Below the pieces are notes generated by a model that made no database searches, had not been told where the DNA came from, and saw only the letters and a program-made list of their open reading frames with translations. The position numbers and the translations under genes were made by a program. A DNA stretch of 64,000 nucleotides from Candidatus Aminicenantota bacterium (GTDB taxonomy: Bacteria; Acidobacteriota; Aminicenantia; UBA2199): contig CP070627.1 in the NCBI GenBank assembly GCA_020355945.1, positions 7,469,740-7,533,739 on the forward strand. Reading direction: 5' to 3'. Shown in pieces: positions 36,701-46,500 of this stretch (positions within the stretch are counted from its first letter, which is position 1; each line of letters starts with the position of its first letter).

Positions 36701-39700
36701 CGGTTGGATGCATCAGCCTGGATATAAATCACCTCAGCGCCCAGGGATTCCAGGTGCCGGATACTGGCTTGTTTGTCAGCGCCCGGTGCCGAGCGACCGG
36801 TGAGTACCAATCGCGCCTTGACCTTCCTGGCCAAATACCCGGCAATGATTAGTCCTAAGCCGCCCAGTCCGCCGGTAATCAAATAGACTCCCTTCTCCTT
36901 CAATGTTAAAGGCTCTTCTTTGCCCTTTACCTCCAATTCTTTCAACCTGCTGACATACCGCTGCCTTTCTTCATCAAAGCGGATGTCCGGCTCATCATCG
37001 GCGGCGGCAAACTCATCCCCTGCCACCTCCAACAGCCAGGATATCTCCAACGGTTCATTGAAGGTCACAGGCATTGCCATCGCTTTATAGATAAAGCCCG
37101 GGTTTTCAATGCGAAGGGTCCTGGCAAATCCGCTGATCCCCGCATACTGGGGTTGGAGGGTATCCCCGGAACCCGGGTAAATATAGAGCAATTGATACCT
37201 TTTTTTGACCGCTGCCGACATGGTCATCAAAGCCTGGGTGAGATACAGCAGCGAATAGAAACTTTTTTTTACCTGCCGGGCCAGGCTTTCGTTACCATCG
37301 GCTTCCACCTCCCGGGACCACAGGTGAATCATCCTGTCCGGTGCCTGGTCTTGTTCGACCAGTGTCTCCATCAATTGCCGGTAGTGGGTCGGGTCTTCGG
37401 GATTAATCTCATAGATACCGCTGCCGTGATCTTGAAAATGATTACCGGGCTGCACCAGGATAACCGGGATATTGTCCCGGTTATTTTTATTGAGGGCTGA
37501 AATTAACGCATCCCGCACTTTCGGGTTTATATCAAATACCAGTATACCGCTTCCGGATAATAATAACTGATGCCCCGGCCGGTTTTGAGAAACTGTTGAT
37601 TTTTCCCATACTTCCTGGTAGTAGAGGTTTACCGGTTGGTCTGTCACTGGTGATTCTTTCACCTCAACCTCATTCCCTGGCAGCGGAGGGGGACATACCC
37701 AATGCCGTTCCCTGGCAAAGGGATAGGTGGGGAGAGAAATGCGCAGGGGCAGTTGGTTGGGATAGAGTAATTCCCAGGGAATGCCCACGCCCGATATCCA
37801 TAACCGGGCAATTTTGTCCAGCTTGCCACTTTGCAGGATGGTGGTAATATACGACTCACTCTCTTCTCCCTCCCCCAGCAGTTGGGCTGTCTGGCGATTT
37901 GCTTTTACATTCCCGGTGTAAACATTTTCCTGGCTCGACTCTTCCTGGCAGTAGTGAATTAATTTCTCTTTCAACTCTTTGCTGCTGGATACGATCAGGG
38001 CGATTCGCTCATCCATGGGTTCACGGCCCAGCTGCAGTGTATAGGCGATGTCGCCTAAACGAAGAGACGATGGCACTGAAGCCGCAGCAGGGGAAGCTGT
38101 GCCAGCCGGATGGGGAGAATCACCGCCGCGGCTGAGATAATAGGCCTTGACCGCTTCTGCGTAGCGATTACACAAATATCGGGCCAATGAGCCAATGGAT
38201 AAATAGGTAAAGAATACACCAGGATTGATGTCTAACCGGTACCTTTCATTGATGCGCCCGGCCATTTCCTGGAAATGGGGGGCATCAAACCCGCAATCCA
38301 TGAACTCTTCGTTAATATCCATGTCCTGGTCATGAACCGCTAATACCAGGGAGGCCTCTTTTAATAGGTCTTCCTGCACTTCTGTTTGAAATTCCCCTGC
38401 TCTTCCGGGTTCCATAGAAGAGGATTTGGTGTGGTCACGGTCAGGACCGCACATATGCTTATCCAGGAAAGTGACCATGTTCCTGGCATACTCCTTGAGT
38501 CTTTCCCGGTTTGTTGCGGATAATATGATAAGATGAGGTTCCTGGTCTTGAATACCTGCCTGTGGCTGCGGTTCCGGGTGGACATACTCTTCCAGTACCA
38601 CATGGGCATTGGTGCCGCCAAATCCAAAGGAACTTACTCCTGCCCGCCTGGGCAGGGAGTTCCCACTGCCGTCCTTTAATGCTTTCCAGGGGCGGGTCTT
38701 TTCCACTACATAAAAGGGGGTGTGCCGGAGCCGGATATAAGGATTCAGTTTTTGTAGATGCAAGACCCCGGGTAAAACTTTGTGCTTCATAGCCAAAAGT
38801 ACCTTGATAATCCCGGCAATTCCAGCCGCAGGCTCCAGGTGACCGATATTGGTCTTGACAGTACCTAAGCCGCAGTAATAATTTCGTTGTATGGTTTTTT
38901 TTCGTTTTTTTGCCAATTGGTTAAAGGCCTGTTTGATTCCTTCGATTTCCACGGGGTCACCCAGTTCGGTGCCGGTGCCGTGGGCTTCGATATAGGTCAC
39001 GGTTTCGGGGTCTATGCCGGCTTCTTCATAGGCAGAGACCAATAATGCGGCCTGGGCATCGGAATTGGGTGCGGTTAACGAGTTGGCTTTTCCGCCGTGG
39101 TTCACAGCGGTTCCTTTAATGACCGCGTAAATATAATCATGATGGGCAATGGCTTTGTTTAAGGGCTTTAACAATATTGAAATCACACCTTCACCCCTGA
39201 CATAACCATTGGCGCGCTTATCAAAGGTTTTGCACCGGCCGTCCGGCGAAAGCACCCCCATTAAACTGGCCCCGATGGTGTAGGCAGGAGAGATCATGAT
39301 GTTGACGCCTCCTACAACAGCCATTTCACAATCACCGGCCTGGATAGCGCGAATCGCCTGGTTCATGGCCACCAGGCTGCTGGAACAGCCGGTGTTAATC
39401 GTCTCACTGGCCCCCCGCCAGTTGAGTAAAAAGGAAACCCGGTTGGCCAATACCGCATGATGGGTACTGGTGGCCATTTGAGCGTTTATTCCACTGGTGC
39501 TTCCCACTAATTCCAGGTAATCAACCGAGTCTGCCCCGATGAACACCCCCACGGATTTCCCGGATAAGGCAGACACCTGGTATCCAGCATCTTCGATGGT
39601 TTTCCATACTGTTTCCACCAGCAGGCGCTGCTGGGGGTCCATCATCTCTGCCTCGCGGGGAGAGATATTAAAGAAACGGGCATCAAACTTATCCACATCC

Positions 39701-40518
39701 GGTATAAACCCTCCCCACTTTGAAATCACCCGGTTGGTTTCCGCTTCATATTTGCTGTAATATTCCCGCCAATCCCAGCGGTCCGGGGGAACCTCAGTGA
39801 TCAAATCCTTGCCGGCTTGCAAATGCTGCCAGAATTCTGCCAGGTTTTTTGATCCCGGTAATATACCGCTGGCCCCGATGATGGCGATTTCTTGTTTTTC
39901 CCCGGCCTGTTCCCGGGATAACTTCACCCGGGCAGGGCGTTCATGTCCTTTTGCCAGATTTGCTGCCCCGGGTACGGCCCCCGCGTTTTTCCCTGCTTGA
40001 TTCTCTGCCCGGGTGTCCGCAATAGGGACCCCAGCGGTACCGGAGTAATAACGGCTCATTTCCGCTTGCCATTCCTCCATAAAATACTCGCTCAAACTTC
40101 CAATACTGCCGTGCCGGAAAAATACCGCCGGTAAAATTTCCACCTGGTAGATTTTACTGAGTTGATTGGCAAATTCTTTCAGGCTAATGGAATCAAACCC
40201 GTAATTGCCGAGACTCTCATGGATATCCAGCTTTTGGTGATTGATTTTTAGTACACCGGCGGCAATCCGTTTGATGTCAGCCCGGACCCGATCCGCCGGT
40301 AAAATATTGGTTTGTTTTCTTTTTCCCGGTTCCGGTGGTCTATCCCCGGGGCTGTCTTCTACTGCCAGCGGGGGGGCAGGATCCGGGAGAAAAGGAACTC
40401 CCGGGGATTCCAGGGACTCCTGTTGAAGGCGTTTGAATAATCGATACCCCTGCTGCGAGGAGATTTTACCCCTGGAGACCATTTCAAATACCTGTTCCCT
40501 GGTCAACGATGGTTTCAT
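27772..40518 (-). CDS. Trans-AT polyketide synthase C: dock-ACP-KS-KR-ACP-KS-DH-KR-cMT-ACP-KS-dock
   Basis: 4248 residues. In order: docking helices (REQVFEMVSRGKISS); ACP (Ser at 40189) completing the split module with protein B; KS1 (39895-38590, Cys at 39385, TGCSSSL) with ACP-like insertion (38110-38400); KR (37640-36150, GGLGGLG); ACP (Ser at 35980); KS2 (35690-34380, Cys at 35164); DH (33830-32890, HQVMGRCILPG and HPSLMDG); KR (32900-31440); C-methyltransferase (31440-30180, VLEVGAGTGG); ACP (Ser at 29995); KS3 (29720-28450, Cys at 29221); C-terminal docking tail (ENIKELIHQLELGEITV). All three KSs keep Cys and both His. Each KS ends in the LPTYPF or LPSYPF flanking domain with no AT. 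KR1 has the B-type Asp (VIRDSF). Predicted steps: beta-hydroxyl, then alpha-methyl enoyl, then beta-keto on the split last module. ATGA overlaps both neighbours. Confidence 0.94.
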   Translation of the reverse strand: MKPSLTREQVFEMVSRGKISSQQGYRLFKRLQQESLESPGVPFLPDPAPPLAVEDSPGDRPPEPGKRKQTNILPADRVRADIKRIAAGVLKINHQKLDIHESLGNYGFDSISLKEFANQLSKIYQVEILPAVFFRHGSIGSLSEYFMEEWQAEMSRYYSGTAGVPIADTRAENQAGKNAGAVPGAANLAKGHERPARVKLSREQAGEKQEIAIIGASGILPGSKNLAEFWQHLQAGKDLITEVPPDRWDWREYYSKYEAETNRVISKWGGFIPDVDKFDARFFNISPREAEMMDPQQRLLVETVWKTIEDAGYQVSALSGKSVGVFIGADSVDYLELVGSTSGINAQMATSTHHAVLANRVSFLLNWRGASETINTGCSSSLVAMNQAIRAIQAGDCEMAVVGGVNIMISPAYTIGASLMGVLSPDGRCKTFDKRANGYVRGEGVISILLKPLNKAIAHHDYIYAVIKGTAVNHGGKANSLTAPNSDAQAALLVSAYEEAGIDPETVTYIEAHGTGTELGDPVEIEGIKQAFNQLAKKRKKTIQRNYYCGLGTVKTNIGHLEPAAGIAGIIKVLLAMKHKVLPGVLHLQKLNPYIRLRHTPFYVVEKTRPWKALKDGSGNSLPRRAGVSSFGFGGTNAHVVLEEYVHPEPQPQAGIQDQEPHLIILSATNRERLKEYARNMVTFLDKHMCGPDRDHTKSSSMEPGRAGEFQTEVQEDLLKEASLVLAVHDQDMDINEEFMDCGFDAPHFQEMAGRINERYRLDINPGVFFTYLSIGSLARYLCNRYAEAVKAYYLSRGGDSPHPAGTASPAAASVPSSLRLGDIAYTLQLGREPMDERIALIVSSSKELKEKLIHYCQEESSQENVYTGNVKANRQTAQLLGEGEESESYITTILQSGKLDKIARLWISGVGIPWELLYPNQLPLRISLPTYPFARERHWVCPPPLPGNEVEVKESPVTDQPVNLYYQEVWEKSTVSQNRPGHQLLLSGSGILVFDINPKVRDALISALNKNNRDNIPVILVQPGNHFQDHGSGIYEINPEDPTHYRQLMETLVEQDQAPDRMIHLWSREVEADGNESLARQVKKSFYSLLYLTQALMTMSAAVKKRYQLLYIYPGSGDTLQPQYAGISGFARTLRIENPGFIYKAMAMPVTFNEPLEISWLLEVAGDEFAAADDEPDIRFDEERQRYVSRLKELEVKGKEEPLTLKEKGVYLITGGLGGLGLIIAGYLARKVKARLVLTGRSAPGADKQASIRHLESLGAEVIYIQADASNRQEAEHLVTRVKHRYNQLNGIFHSAGVIRDSFIMKKTPGEAEAVLAPKVYGAVHLDEVTREENLDFFIMFSSLAAVLGNAGQCDYAYANAFMDRFAQWREQQRNQQERSGRTVSINWPLWQEGGMQLSDEDRAILSELTGAPGMPTNEGLHALERVLECNLTQCIVVHGSPDRIKPIMARGYTFQPAPSVTAPGPPPSTIDPEELAEKTRGFLKQMLGKILKLSPDQIEPEVSFEEYGIDSIVINMFNVEVERGLCSIPKTLLFEYRNLQQLTAYFVAHHQVDLVKRFNIEESQPPAAQIRRSKPEPAKPLTPSAGKIPLQQETIIIPDEASSSPETRGEIAIIGVSGRYPMARNLEEYWENLKHGRDCITEIPTSRWDHRDYYDPGTGTGKMYSKWGGFLEDIDVFDPIIFNISPREAEMIDPQERIFLEAAWEAVEDAGYTREEIKRYTCEKNGVDGGDVGVFTGVTTYSYYMFGPGGNLELALSNPWSIANRVSFVFDVHGPSMPVDTACSASLTAVHLACASLEKGECRMAIAGGVNLYLHPSKYLSLCSMQMLSPTGRCRTFGGGSDGFVPGEGVGAVLLKPLPTALRDKDHIYAVIKGSSINHGGRTNGYTVPNPNAQASLIGQTLKNANINPRTISYVEAHGTGTSLGDPVEIQGLIKAYEKYTREKQYCPIGSVKSNIGHLESAAGIAGLTKIILQMKHRQLVPSLHARTLNPNIDFETSPFYVQQELSEWKQPVIKVDGEERRYPIRAAISSFGAGGANAHVILEEAPADRQQTTEDREYLILLSTKNEERLKEYARKLEEFLENQENTNENQGNISPGDMAYTLQVGREAMNQRLALVISNMEELKEKLSQYVQGEPGIENLFTGSTKTDKKTLERVLKGKTGEEFINNLLKQRDLPRLARLWVSGLAIDWRLLYPGETPCRISLPTYPFARKRCWKSQTTETSHLPGEKAQLHPLLDGIDPGKSLEYPNSLVFQKTFRETDWVLGHHQVMGRCILPGVAYIEMAHAAFSQTRQPGTFNIHRLVLLQPLAVQNEPRQVMIVIEKYNSQYRFQVRSETHQQAITHARGEFRIHDIPAADKDQPLSRLPIEAIKSRCTVQVDGKELYSAFLGVGLCYGLNLQGVKQILANAEAAEALGVLSLPPGYKTGRHRHQYTLHPSLMDGSLQTIAGLISCHTRHNTPRVPMLPFSFEKVEILHPLAEQGYAYVKAADSKPGHHYHVAVLDETGRVCVKLHDVTLRPVKEIAPGKSTGEVPFLYKPRWIPCPLPPESETRARETKKANLKENKAARQKVLLVYPPDTMGFEKALADAHRQSGAEVIGIPLPASTDQDPASAWESVGKPGQLHCIYFLGGIQGDTTDILDPEVLAKSQEHGVFSLFHLVKALIRRGFTREPLQIKVITNDTLRVLTREEVIPHSAALHGFVGSMAREYPRWQISCLDISLKGIKRDKPGGTEEMQHLAASIMAEPPHAPGSVVALRNRERYVQKIEPIILPTMEKTPSPFREHGVYLILGGAGGIGLELCRYLVQTMNASLILLGRSQLNEQQKQKIAQIESPGCGGEILYLQADAADPGRMAAAAAQARARFGSINGVIHSAIVLKDKTIALMDEETLREVMVPKVIGSVILYRVYQNEPLDFMMFFSSSQSFACAPGQSNYAAACTFKDAFAHYISQKVSFPVKIINWGYWGTVGIVANEYYNKRLAAQGTLSITPEEGMAVVHQVLTRRTRQVIAYKMETQVLKKMDIHPEQPVLIYPQQIPSLIDKVVPGITPWLTGLITGDSHQDQQAFAALQEFMEDLLWSVFRQMGAFQKAGEQYDKEHLKHQLKIVPGYDRLYEALLDIMSRAGLIRITENNIWTSREPKEKDPGKNLKLLENKKNRLMKQFPVIAPHIELLYTCARAYPQVLSAQVNHMEVMFPRGSLHLVENVYKGNEMSDLFNQLTARVVQAYINLRLQKNPADRIRVLEVGAGTGGTSASVLKALQEYKENIHYIYSDLSKKFVQHGEQTFAHLYPFMAFQVLDIEKDPEQQHFKPGTIDLILAVNVIHATRQITASLNQLKKLLKTNGLLLINEGTRKQDFSTMTFGLTDGWWLFQDEANRIKGSPLLSPGKWRQVLEENGFEQVQILGLPPGAEENFSQAVIIGESNGEVILEKAVVPGVKSQKSGEPAANPRPAPLIGVETAASGATSAPTTGSPDHVEEIITGILARLLHIDQSELEPDASFQDYGVDSLMAVEIIDKINEALNLDLRSTDLFNFSTLRELSHHIRKESGQEPRHTPGPGETREQQDQKATEPGEIISWEQGDTMNGAEGEPGKKYDGEDEPIAIIGMSCRFPDANDVNQFWANLAAGKNSVRQMPTNRWEIKEGGNEEKREDMQWGAFLSHIDQFDAEFFNIPDEEAEVMDPQQRLFLQEAWGAMEDAGYTEKQLKGKRCGVFVGCSSGDYAARIKEEAKNPVEYTFMGNTASILPARAAYYLNLKGPALSLDTACSSSLAALHLACESIRSGTCELAVAGGVMISTTPLFHTLAGKSGMLSPTGQCKTFDDSADGFIPGEGVGVVVLKPLPGALRERHHIYGIIKGSGMNHNGKTLGISAPSAPAQTALECEVYDRFNINPETIGYIETHGTGTPLGDPIEINGLTDAFRKYTDQKQFCAVGSVKTNIGHTLAAAGAASVIKVLLAFKYQQIPPSLNYKTPNRHINFKDSPFYVNTRLTDWQTPGGDRPRRAAVSAFGFSGTNVHLVLEEPPKGTRGLAPLPAAPLSAKQPAITRPYYFIPISAKTREALVQKYKDLLQWLNSGIKASMESIAYTLHMRRNHFSLRSALLVKDESDLKQKLRELCETGHTRDYLVNEAGAGNPKTALQQKEQKNQLIDERLHTQLPGNEYKDKLVALAELYVHGLDSEPDWKNFYQGQEVYCVSLPSYPFTGKRYWISAANQRQKPMDDENIKELIHQLELGEITVSEAESLTEGIL
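34339..34373. repeat. In-frame heptamer array in a KS linker (PKS C, KS2)
   Basis: Five 7-mers: TTCCCTG, TCCTCTG, TTGTCTG, TTGTCTG, TCTGCCG. It lies between the KS core (VILEEAP) and the flanking domain (LILLSTK), encoding a hydrophilic Asp/Gln/Arg/Thr stretch. Confidence 0.7.
38110..38400 (-). other. Serine-less ACP-like insertion in the flanking domain of PKS C KS1
   Basis: The segment 'EVQEDLLKEASLVLAV' to 'IGSLARYLCNRY' is ACP-like from helix I to helix IV. The carrier site reads DCGFDAPHF: Ser is Ala, codon at 38281-38283. It is flanked by MVTFLDKH and GDIAYTLQLGRE of the split flanking domain. A real ACP (B, Ser 47880) is clearly homologous but has GFDSVTF. Confidence 0.75.
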
Positions 40519-43500
40519 GTTCTTCCCTCCAGCATGCGATTGGCGTCGGCAACTGTTGCTTCGCCAGTCTCTAACTTTTGCATTAACTCTTTGATTTCCT
40601 CATCTTCCAGGAACTTTTTTTCCTGGCCGGATGGGCCGGGTATAGGGATCCAATAGCGTTCCCTGGCAAAGGGATAGGTGGGCAGGGAAATGCGCAGGCA
40701 TTCCTCTTCCCTGTATAAACCCTGCCAATCCATGTCATACCCTTTGGTATACAAATCTGCCAATACCAGTAATTTCTTCTTGTATTCACTCCCGGTCAGT
40801 CGGTGCTGGTGTAATTCCTTTATCGCTGCTTCCCCCATTTGCTGCAAGGCGGATTCACGCTGCGTTACCGGTTTGGACACCTCCCGTGCCTCATTCAATG
40901 TATGGGTTAAATAATCGTCTACTTCTTCACCCTCCAGGATTGCCCTTATTTTTCTTTTCAGTTCATTTATATCCCGTACAATAAAGACCGAGCAAAAAGA
41001 ATAATGACTCCTTCCCACCAGCAATGTATAAGAAATGTCTCTTAACTGGCAGCCGTTTCCTTTTTTCTCCAGCCAGGTAATCATATCTTTTAATTTCTGT
41101 TCCAGTGCGGTTTGGGTTTTGGCGGAAATGGGGATCAAGTAGTAAGGAGGAGTTTTGGAAGACTGTTCAACAGACAAAGGGGCCTCCTGGAGAACAACGT
41201 GGGCATTGGTGCCGCTGAAGCCAAAGGAGCTAACTGCTGCTGTCCTGGGTATGTTGTCCCCAGGCTGCCACTCTTTCAATTGGGTGTTGACATAAAACGG
41301 ACTGTCCTGGAAATTGATGAGCTCATTCTCCTGCTCAAAGTTTAAAGAAGGTACGATTTTTTTATATTCCAGGCACAGTAAAACTTTAATAAGCCCGGTT
41401 ACTCCCGCGGCTGCCAGTGAATGCCCGATATTGGACTTCACGGAACCGACAGCACAATACTGTTTTTTAGAGGTGTATTTCCTGAAGGCTTCGGTTAATG
41501 CATCAATTTCAATGGGGTCGCCCAGGCAAGTTCCGGTTCCGTGAGCTTCTACATAACCGATGGTTTCCGGGTTGATTTTATACCTCTTATATACTTCAAG
41601 TTCCAGTTCTGCCTGGGATGGTGCGCTGGGAGCGGTGATGCCGTTGGTTTTGCCATCCTGGTTAATTCCTGAACCGATAATGACGCCGTAAATATGGTCT
41701 CCATTCTGCCGAGCGGATTCCAGGTCCTTTAAGACCACAGCCGCCGCCCCCTCCCCGGGCACAATCCCATCGGCAAGATTATCAAAGACCCTGCATTGAC
41801 CCCTGTAAGACAGCACCCCGGTCCTGCTCAGCATGATATAAAATTCAGGCGACGTGGTTATGGTTACCCCCCCGGCAACAGCCATGTCGCTGGTGCCGCA
41901 GCGAATACTTTCACAGGCCAGGTGCACTGCCACCAATGACGATGAACAGGCCGTATTAATGGTTATACTCGGACCTCTTAAATTTAAAAAATAGGATATC
42001 CTGGCCGATAAAATCGCTTCATAGTTCCCGGTCATCTGGTATGCATCCGGGGATAATCGGTTCTCCCTGATTAATCGCTGGTAATCCGCGCCATTGAATC
42101 CCACAAACACACCGCATTTTTTGCCGTCAAGCTCTTTATCGGCATACCCGGCATCTTCCAGGGCTTTCCAGGCCTCTTCCAGGAACAACCGCTGCTGGGG
42201 GTCCATCATTTCCGCTTCTTTTGGGGAAATGTTAAAAAATAGGGGATCGAACTCATCGATCCCGGATAAAAAGCCACCCCACTTGCAATAACTTTTATCC
42301 AGTACCTGCGGATCAGGGTCATAAAATGTGTCAGTGTCCCACCGCTGGGCTTCCTTGACGGAATTCTTTCCTGCTGCCAGGTTTTGCCACCACTCATCCA
42401 CATTCACGGCATCGGGGAACCGCCCGGACATACCAATAACAGCAATGCCTTGAGACCCTTCTCCCTTTTCAACCCCGAGTTGAGGGTATTCGGCAACATC
42501 ACTGTCCCCAGGCTCCATTGGAGCTGCTGTCTCCTTGAATACCTGGTTGGAGTGTTTATTTTGCTCTCCCTCCGGTTTATGATCGATGGCAGCACCGGTG
42601 AAATCGCCAAATTTCTCGATAATGTAATTGGTTAACTTCCTGACCGTAGAATAATTGAATAGCTCCGTGGACCTTAATTGTACCTGTAATTCCTCGTTGA
42701 GCTTATTTGCAATCTCTATGGCCAAAATGGAATCTACTCCAAAATCCGAATAAGGGGTATCAATATCTAGCTCCTCCCTGGTCAATTGCAGGACAATCGA
42801 CAGGGTCTTGAGGATTTTCTTTTCTATATATTCCCGGGGTCCCGGGCCGCCTTTTTTTTCCCGGTGAGGTGGTGTCTGGCTGGAAATGCTCTCCTGCTGT
42901 TTGACTGCCTCCCTGGTATCCGTATTTTTATCCACAGGGCGTGGATGCATTCCCTGGCTCACCTGTCCGTTACTTTCGGCAGCGATCACATGTTGGCCTA
43001 TACTTTTACCAGGTTCCAGGGGGTATCCTAACATGACCACCCGATGGAATCCCTGTTCTTTAAGAATGATTTCCCACATACCCCGGCTCATCAGCGGGGA
43101 ACCCGGGAGGCGGTTCTGTTCATCCTGGTACAACCACCATCCTTCCAACAACCCGAAGGTAATAGAAGCAAAATCCTGGACACTGGTTTTTTCATAAATA
43201 ATGAGCCATCCATTGGTCTTTAACAACACTTTGGCGTTGTCCAGGGTATTTCGTATAAAGCGGGTGGCGTGCAGGACATTGGCAGCAATAACAATATCGT
43301 AACCTCCCGGTTCAAATCCCTGCCGGGTCACCTCTTTTTCAATATCCAGGACTTTAAATTCCACGAATGGATTCTCAGCCCCATACTGTTCCCTGCCATA
43401 CTTTGTAAATCCGAAAGAAATATCAGTATAAGTGTAGATCAATTGGTTTTCATATCCATGGGTACGGATGGCATCAAACACCGGTACACTGGTGCCGCCC

Positions 43501-46500
43501 GTTCCGGCCCCAATCTCCAGTATTTTAATTTTCTCATCTCCTTTTGGTACCGGGAGCCTGGCCCGGATATACGACACAACACTCCAGGCTACCAGTTGAT
43601 TGTGATAGTCGGCCACATCGTTGCCCCTATATATTTCTTCCATCAGTTCCATGGAATAATTGGGAAACATGACCTCTGCAGCAGGTATGTCACCCCTCAG
43701 CAGATCGGGATACTTTTCCAGGCAAACCCACAGTAAGTTAAGAAAGGCTTTTATCACGGGGAAATCAGCGATTAAACGGTTCTTCCGGGGTTCCAGGCAT
43801 CTTAATTCATTTTGCACCCCAGGGTCTTCCAGTTTCTGCAATGTCAAGACCTCCCGGTCATTGAACCGAATAAATCCTTCCCGACCGAGGATTTCCAGCA
43901 AAATCTCATACAGGCGGAAATAAAGGGGGGTGATCTTTAACTTTTTTTTCAAGTCCTCCCTGTCATATCGTTCGCCAGCACGCAGGAATACCCCCATCCG
44001 CCGGAATGCATCCAGGAGCAGGTTTCGACCAAAGTGTTCCATTTCCAGGTGAGACCGTTCAAGCCGGGGAAAATCAATGACTTTTGCTAAGGGCTGTTTG
44101 TTCCTGTCCAGGGCAGTTTCAAGAATTGAGGGCATGTCCTCGGGGTAAATGACCACGTGGCCCGCAGGGCTATTCATATCAACTCCCATTTTTTCCAGCA
44201 GCCCGGGTTCTGCTTTAATGGCTAAAAACTGGGTAACACCACTTCTCAATATCCCCGGGAGTACTGCCGCTCCTTCTCCTGGTGAAATAGGCTTGAAACC
44301 CTGGCCTATAATATATCTCCCGGTATTTTCATCTGCGGCGGCCCCCGGGACTTCCCAGTACCCCCAATTTATCGTCCTCACCGGCCAGTTCTCGCGGCGG
44401 TCCAGGTAATAGGCAAAAGCATCCTCAAAACAATTCCCTGTAACATAATTACTCATACCTGCTTCTCCGATGAAGGATTGAGAAGAAGAGAAAAATACCA
44501 TGAAATCAAGGGCTTGCCCCTTTAGTACCTGGTATAAAACCACACTGCCTTTAACTTTTGGGGCCAGGGCCCGATAGAACATCTCTTCATCCATATTTTC
44601 CAGGGTTTTGTTTTTCACCACCCCTGCCGAATGAATCACTCCATCTATCCGGTTAAAAATAGACCTGGCTTTATCAATCGCCTTCCTCATACTCTCTATA
44701 TCCACTGCATCCGCCCGGGTATAAAACACCTTTCCTCCCAGGGATTCGATGCGGTCAATTTTTCTTTTCCGGTTTTCATTCAACTCACCGCGTCCCAATA
44801 AGATCAACCGCGCCTGCACTGTTTTAGCAAGGTAAAGGCTTAATTCCAGTCCGATCGTCCCTGCTCCGCCTAAGATCAAATAAACCCCCTGCCGCTTAAA
44901 CGGATGATAATGGTTTCCCGGGGGTGACGGCAGCAGTGCCGGCTTTAGGGTACGCACGTACCGCCTACCTGCACGAATGGCAACTTCTAAATTCCCACCC
45001 CTTCCAGGACCGGGGTCCGCGGTGATGGGCTTTACCAATGCCTGTAACTCCTCTTTACCGGGCTGCGCCCGAATCCCTTTTAAGCTAATATCAATACAAC
45101 TCATCTCAAAATGGGGATACTCTTTCGCAGCCGTCCGGGTTAAACCGTGCAAGCTGGCTGAATAGGGCTTTACCTCTTCCTGGGGGAAAACCCGGTGAAC
45201 ATCATTGGTCACTACTTTGAATCGAATCGGATACCGGCTCAATTCATATTTGCTTAACGATTTAATCAATCGAAACAGGGAAAAAACACCGCGCTGCTGG
45301 CTCTCTTCCAGGTAATCCGGGTTATCCGCTGCTGTTTCTTTAATCTCTATTCCTCCAAGGAAATAGATATCGTGGAGAATCTTGAATTGCAATTGTCCGA
45401 TGACCTGGCCCAGGGCAGAAGGATCATCCGCATCCACTTCCCAATGACCTGTTCCAGTCTCCCGCGTCCGGGCTCCCAACCCAATCTCCATGACTCGATC
45501 TCCCCTATGGTATTCGGCGATTGCCTTCTCAAATCCAGTGGACGGTAAGGGATAAATGATCAGGACCGTTTGCTTCTTGTGCTCTTTTTTTCCATCTTTT
45601 TTTACTTCCGGCCTTTTGATGTGAGACGGTAGAAGGGGCGCGGGCTCCCATCTCGGTATATAAAGAAAATCTTTTCTATCTTCCTGGTCCGGGGTAGAAA
45701 TGGAAATGCCCGGTATCCAATGACTTTTCCGCTCAAATGGATAGGTGGGCAAAGAAATACGCCGGGGGGTTCGGGTTTCATCCGGATATAACAGCCTCCA
45801 ATCTATATTAACACCGGATACCCAGAGCTGGCCGAGCTTACCGGGTTTTCTTTTTTCAAGGAGGCTTTTGACATAGGCTTCCCCTTCTTCCCCTTCCACC
45901 AGGGCATTCCCGGGCTGTTCCTTAATGTTCCCGGTATAAACATTTTCAATATCAGGCATACCTGGCTGGTACTGGCAATATTGAGTCAATTTCTCTTGCA
46001 GTTCATCGAGGCTGGATGCCATTATGGCCAGCCGCGCCGCCATGGCGTCCCGTCCCACTTGCAGGGTATAGGCGATATCCTCGATACTGGCGGAAGCCTG
46101 TCCCGGGAAATTTCTCATCTTTCCTGCATATGCCTTCAGCCGTTCTTCATTTTTGGCTGAGAGGACAATCAAATGAGGTTCCTTACGGCCTGCACCCTGT
46201 GCTCTGCGCTCTGCGCTCTGCGCTTCAGGCCATTCTTCCAGTACCACGTGGGCGTTGACACCGCCAAAACCGAAGGAGCTTACCCCGGCTCGCCGGGGGA
46301 TTTTTTTATTATGCTCATCCGTTAAGCATTCCCAGGGCCTGGTTTCCCGGATAATATAAAAAGGAGTACCGTCTAATTCTATTTGTGGATTGATTTCTTT
46401 GAAATGAACCGTTGCCGGTAATGTTTTATGTTTCATGGCCAGGACCACTTTGATGATCCCGGCTATCCCGGCTGCTGTTTCCAGGTGACCGATGTTGGTT

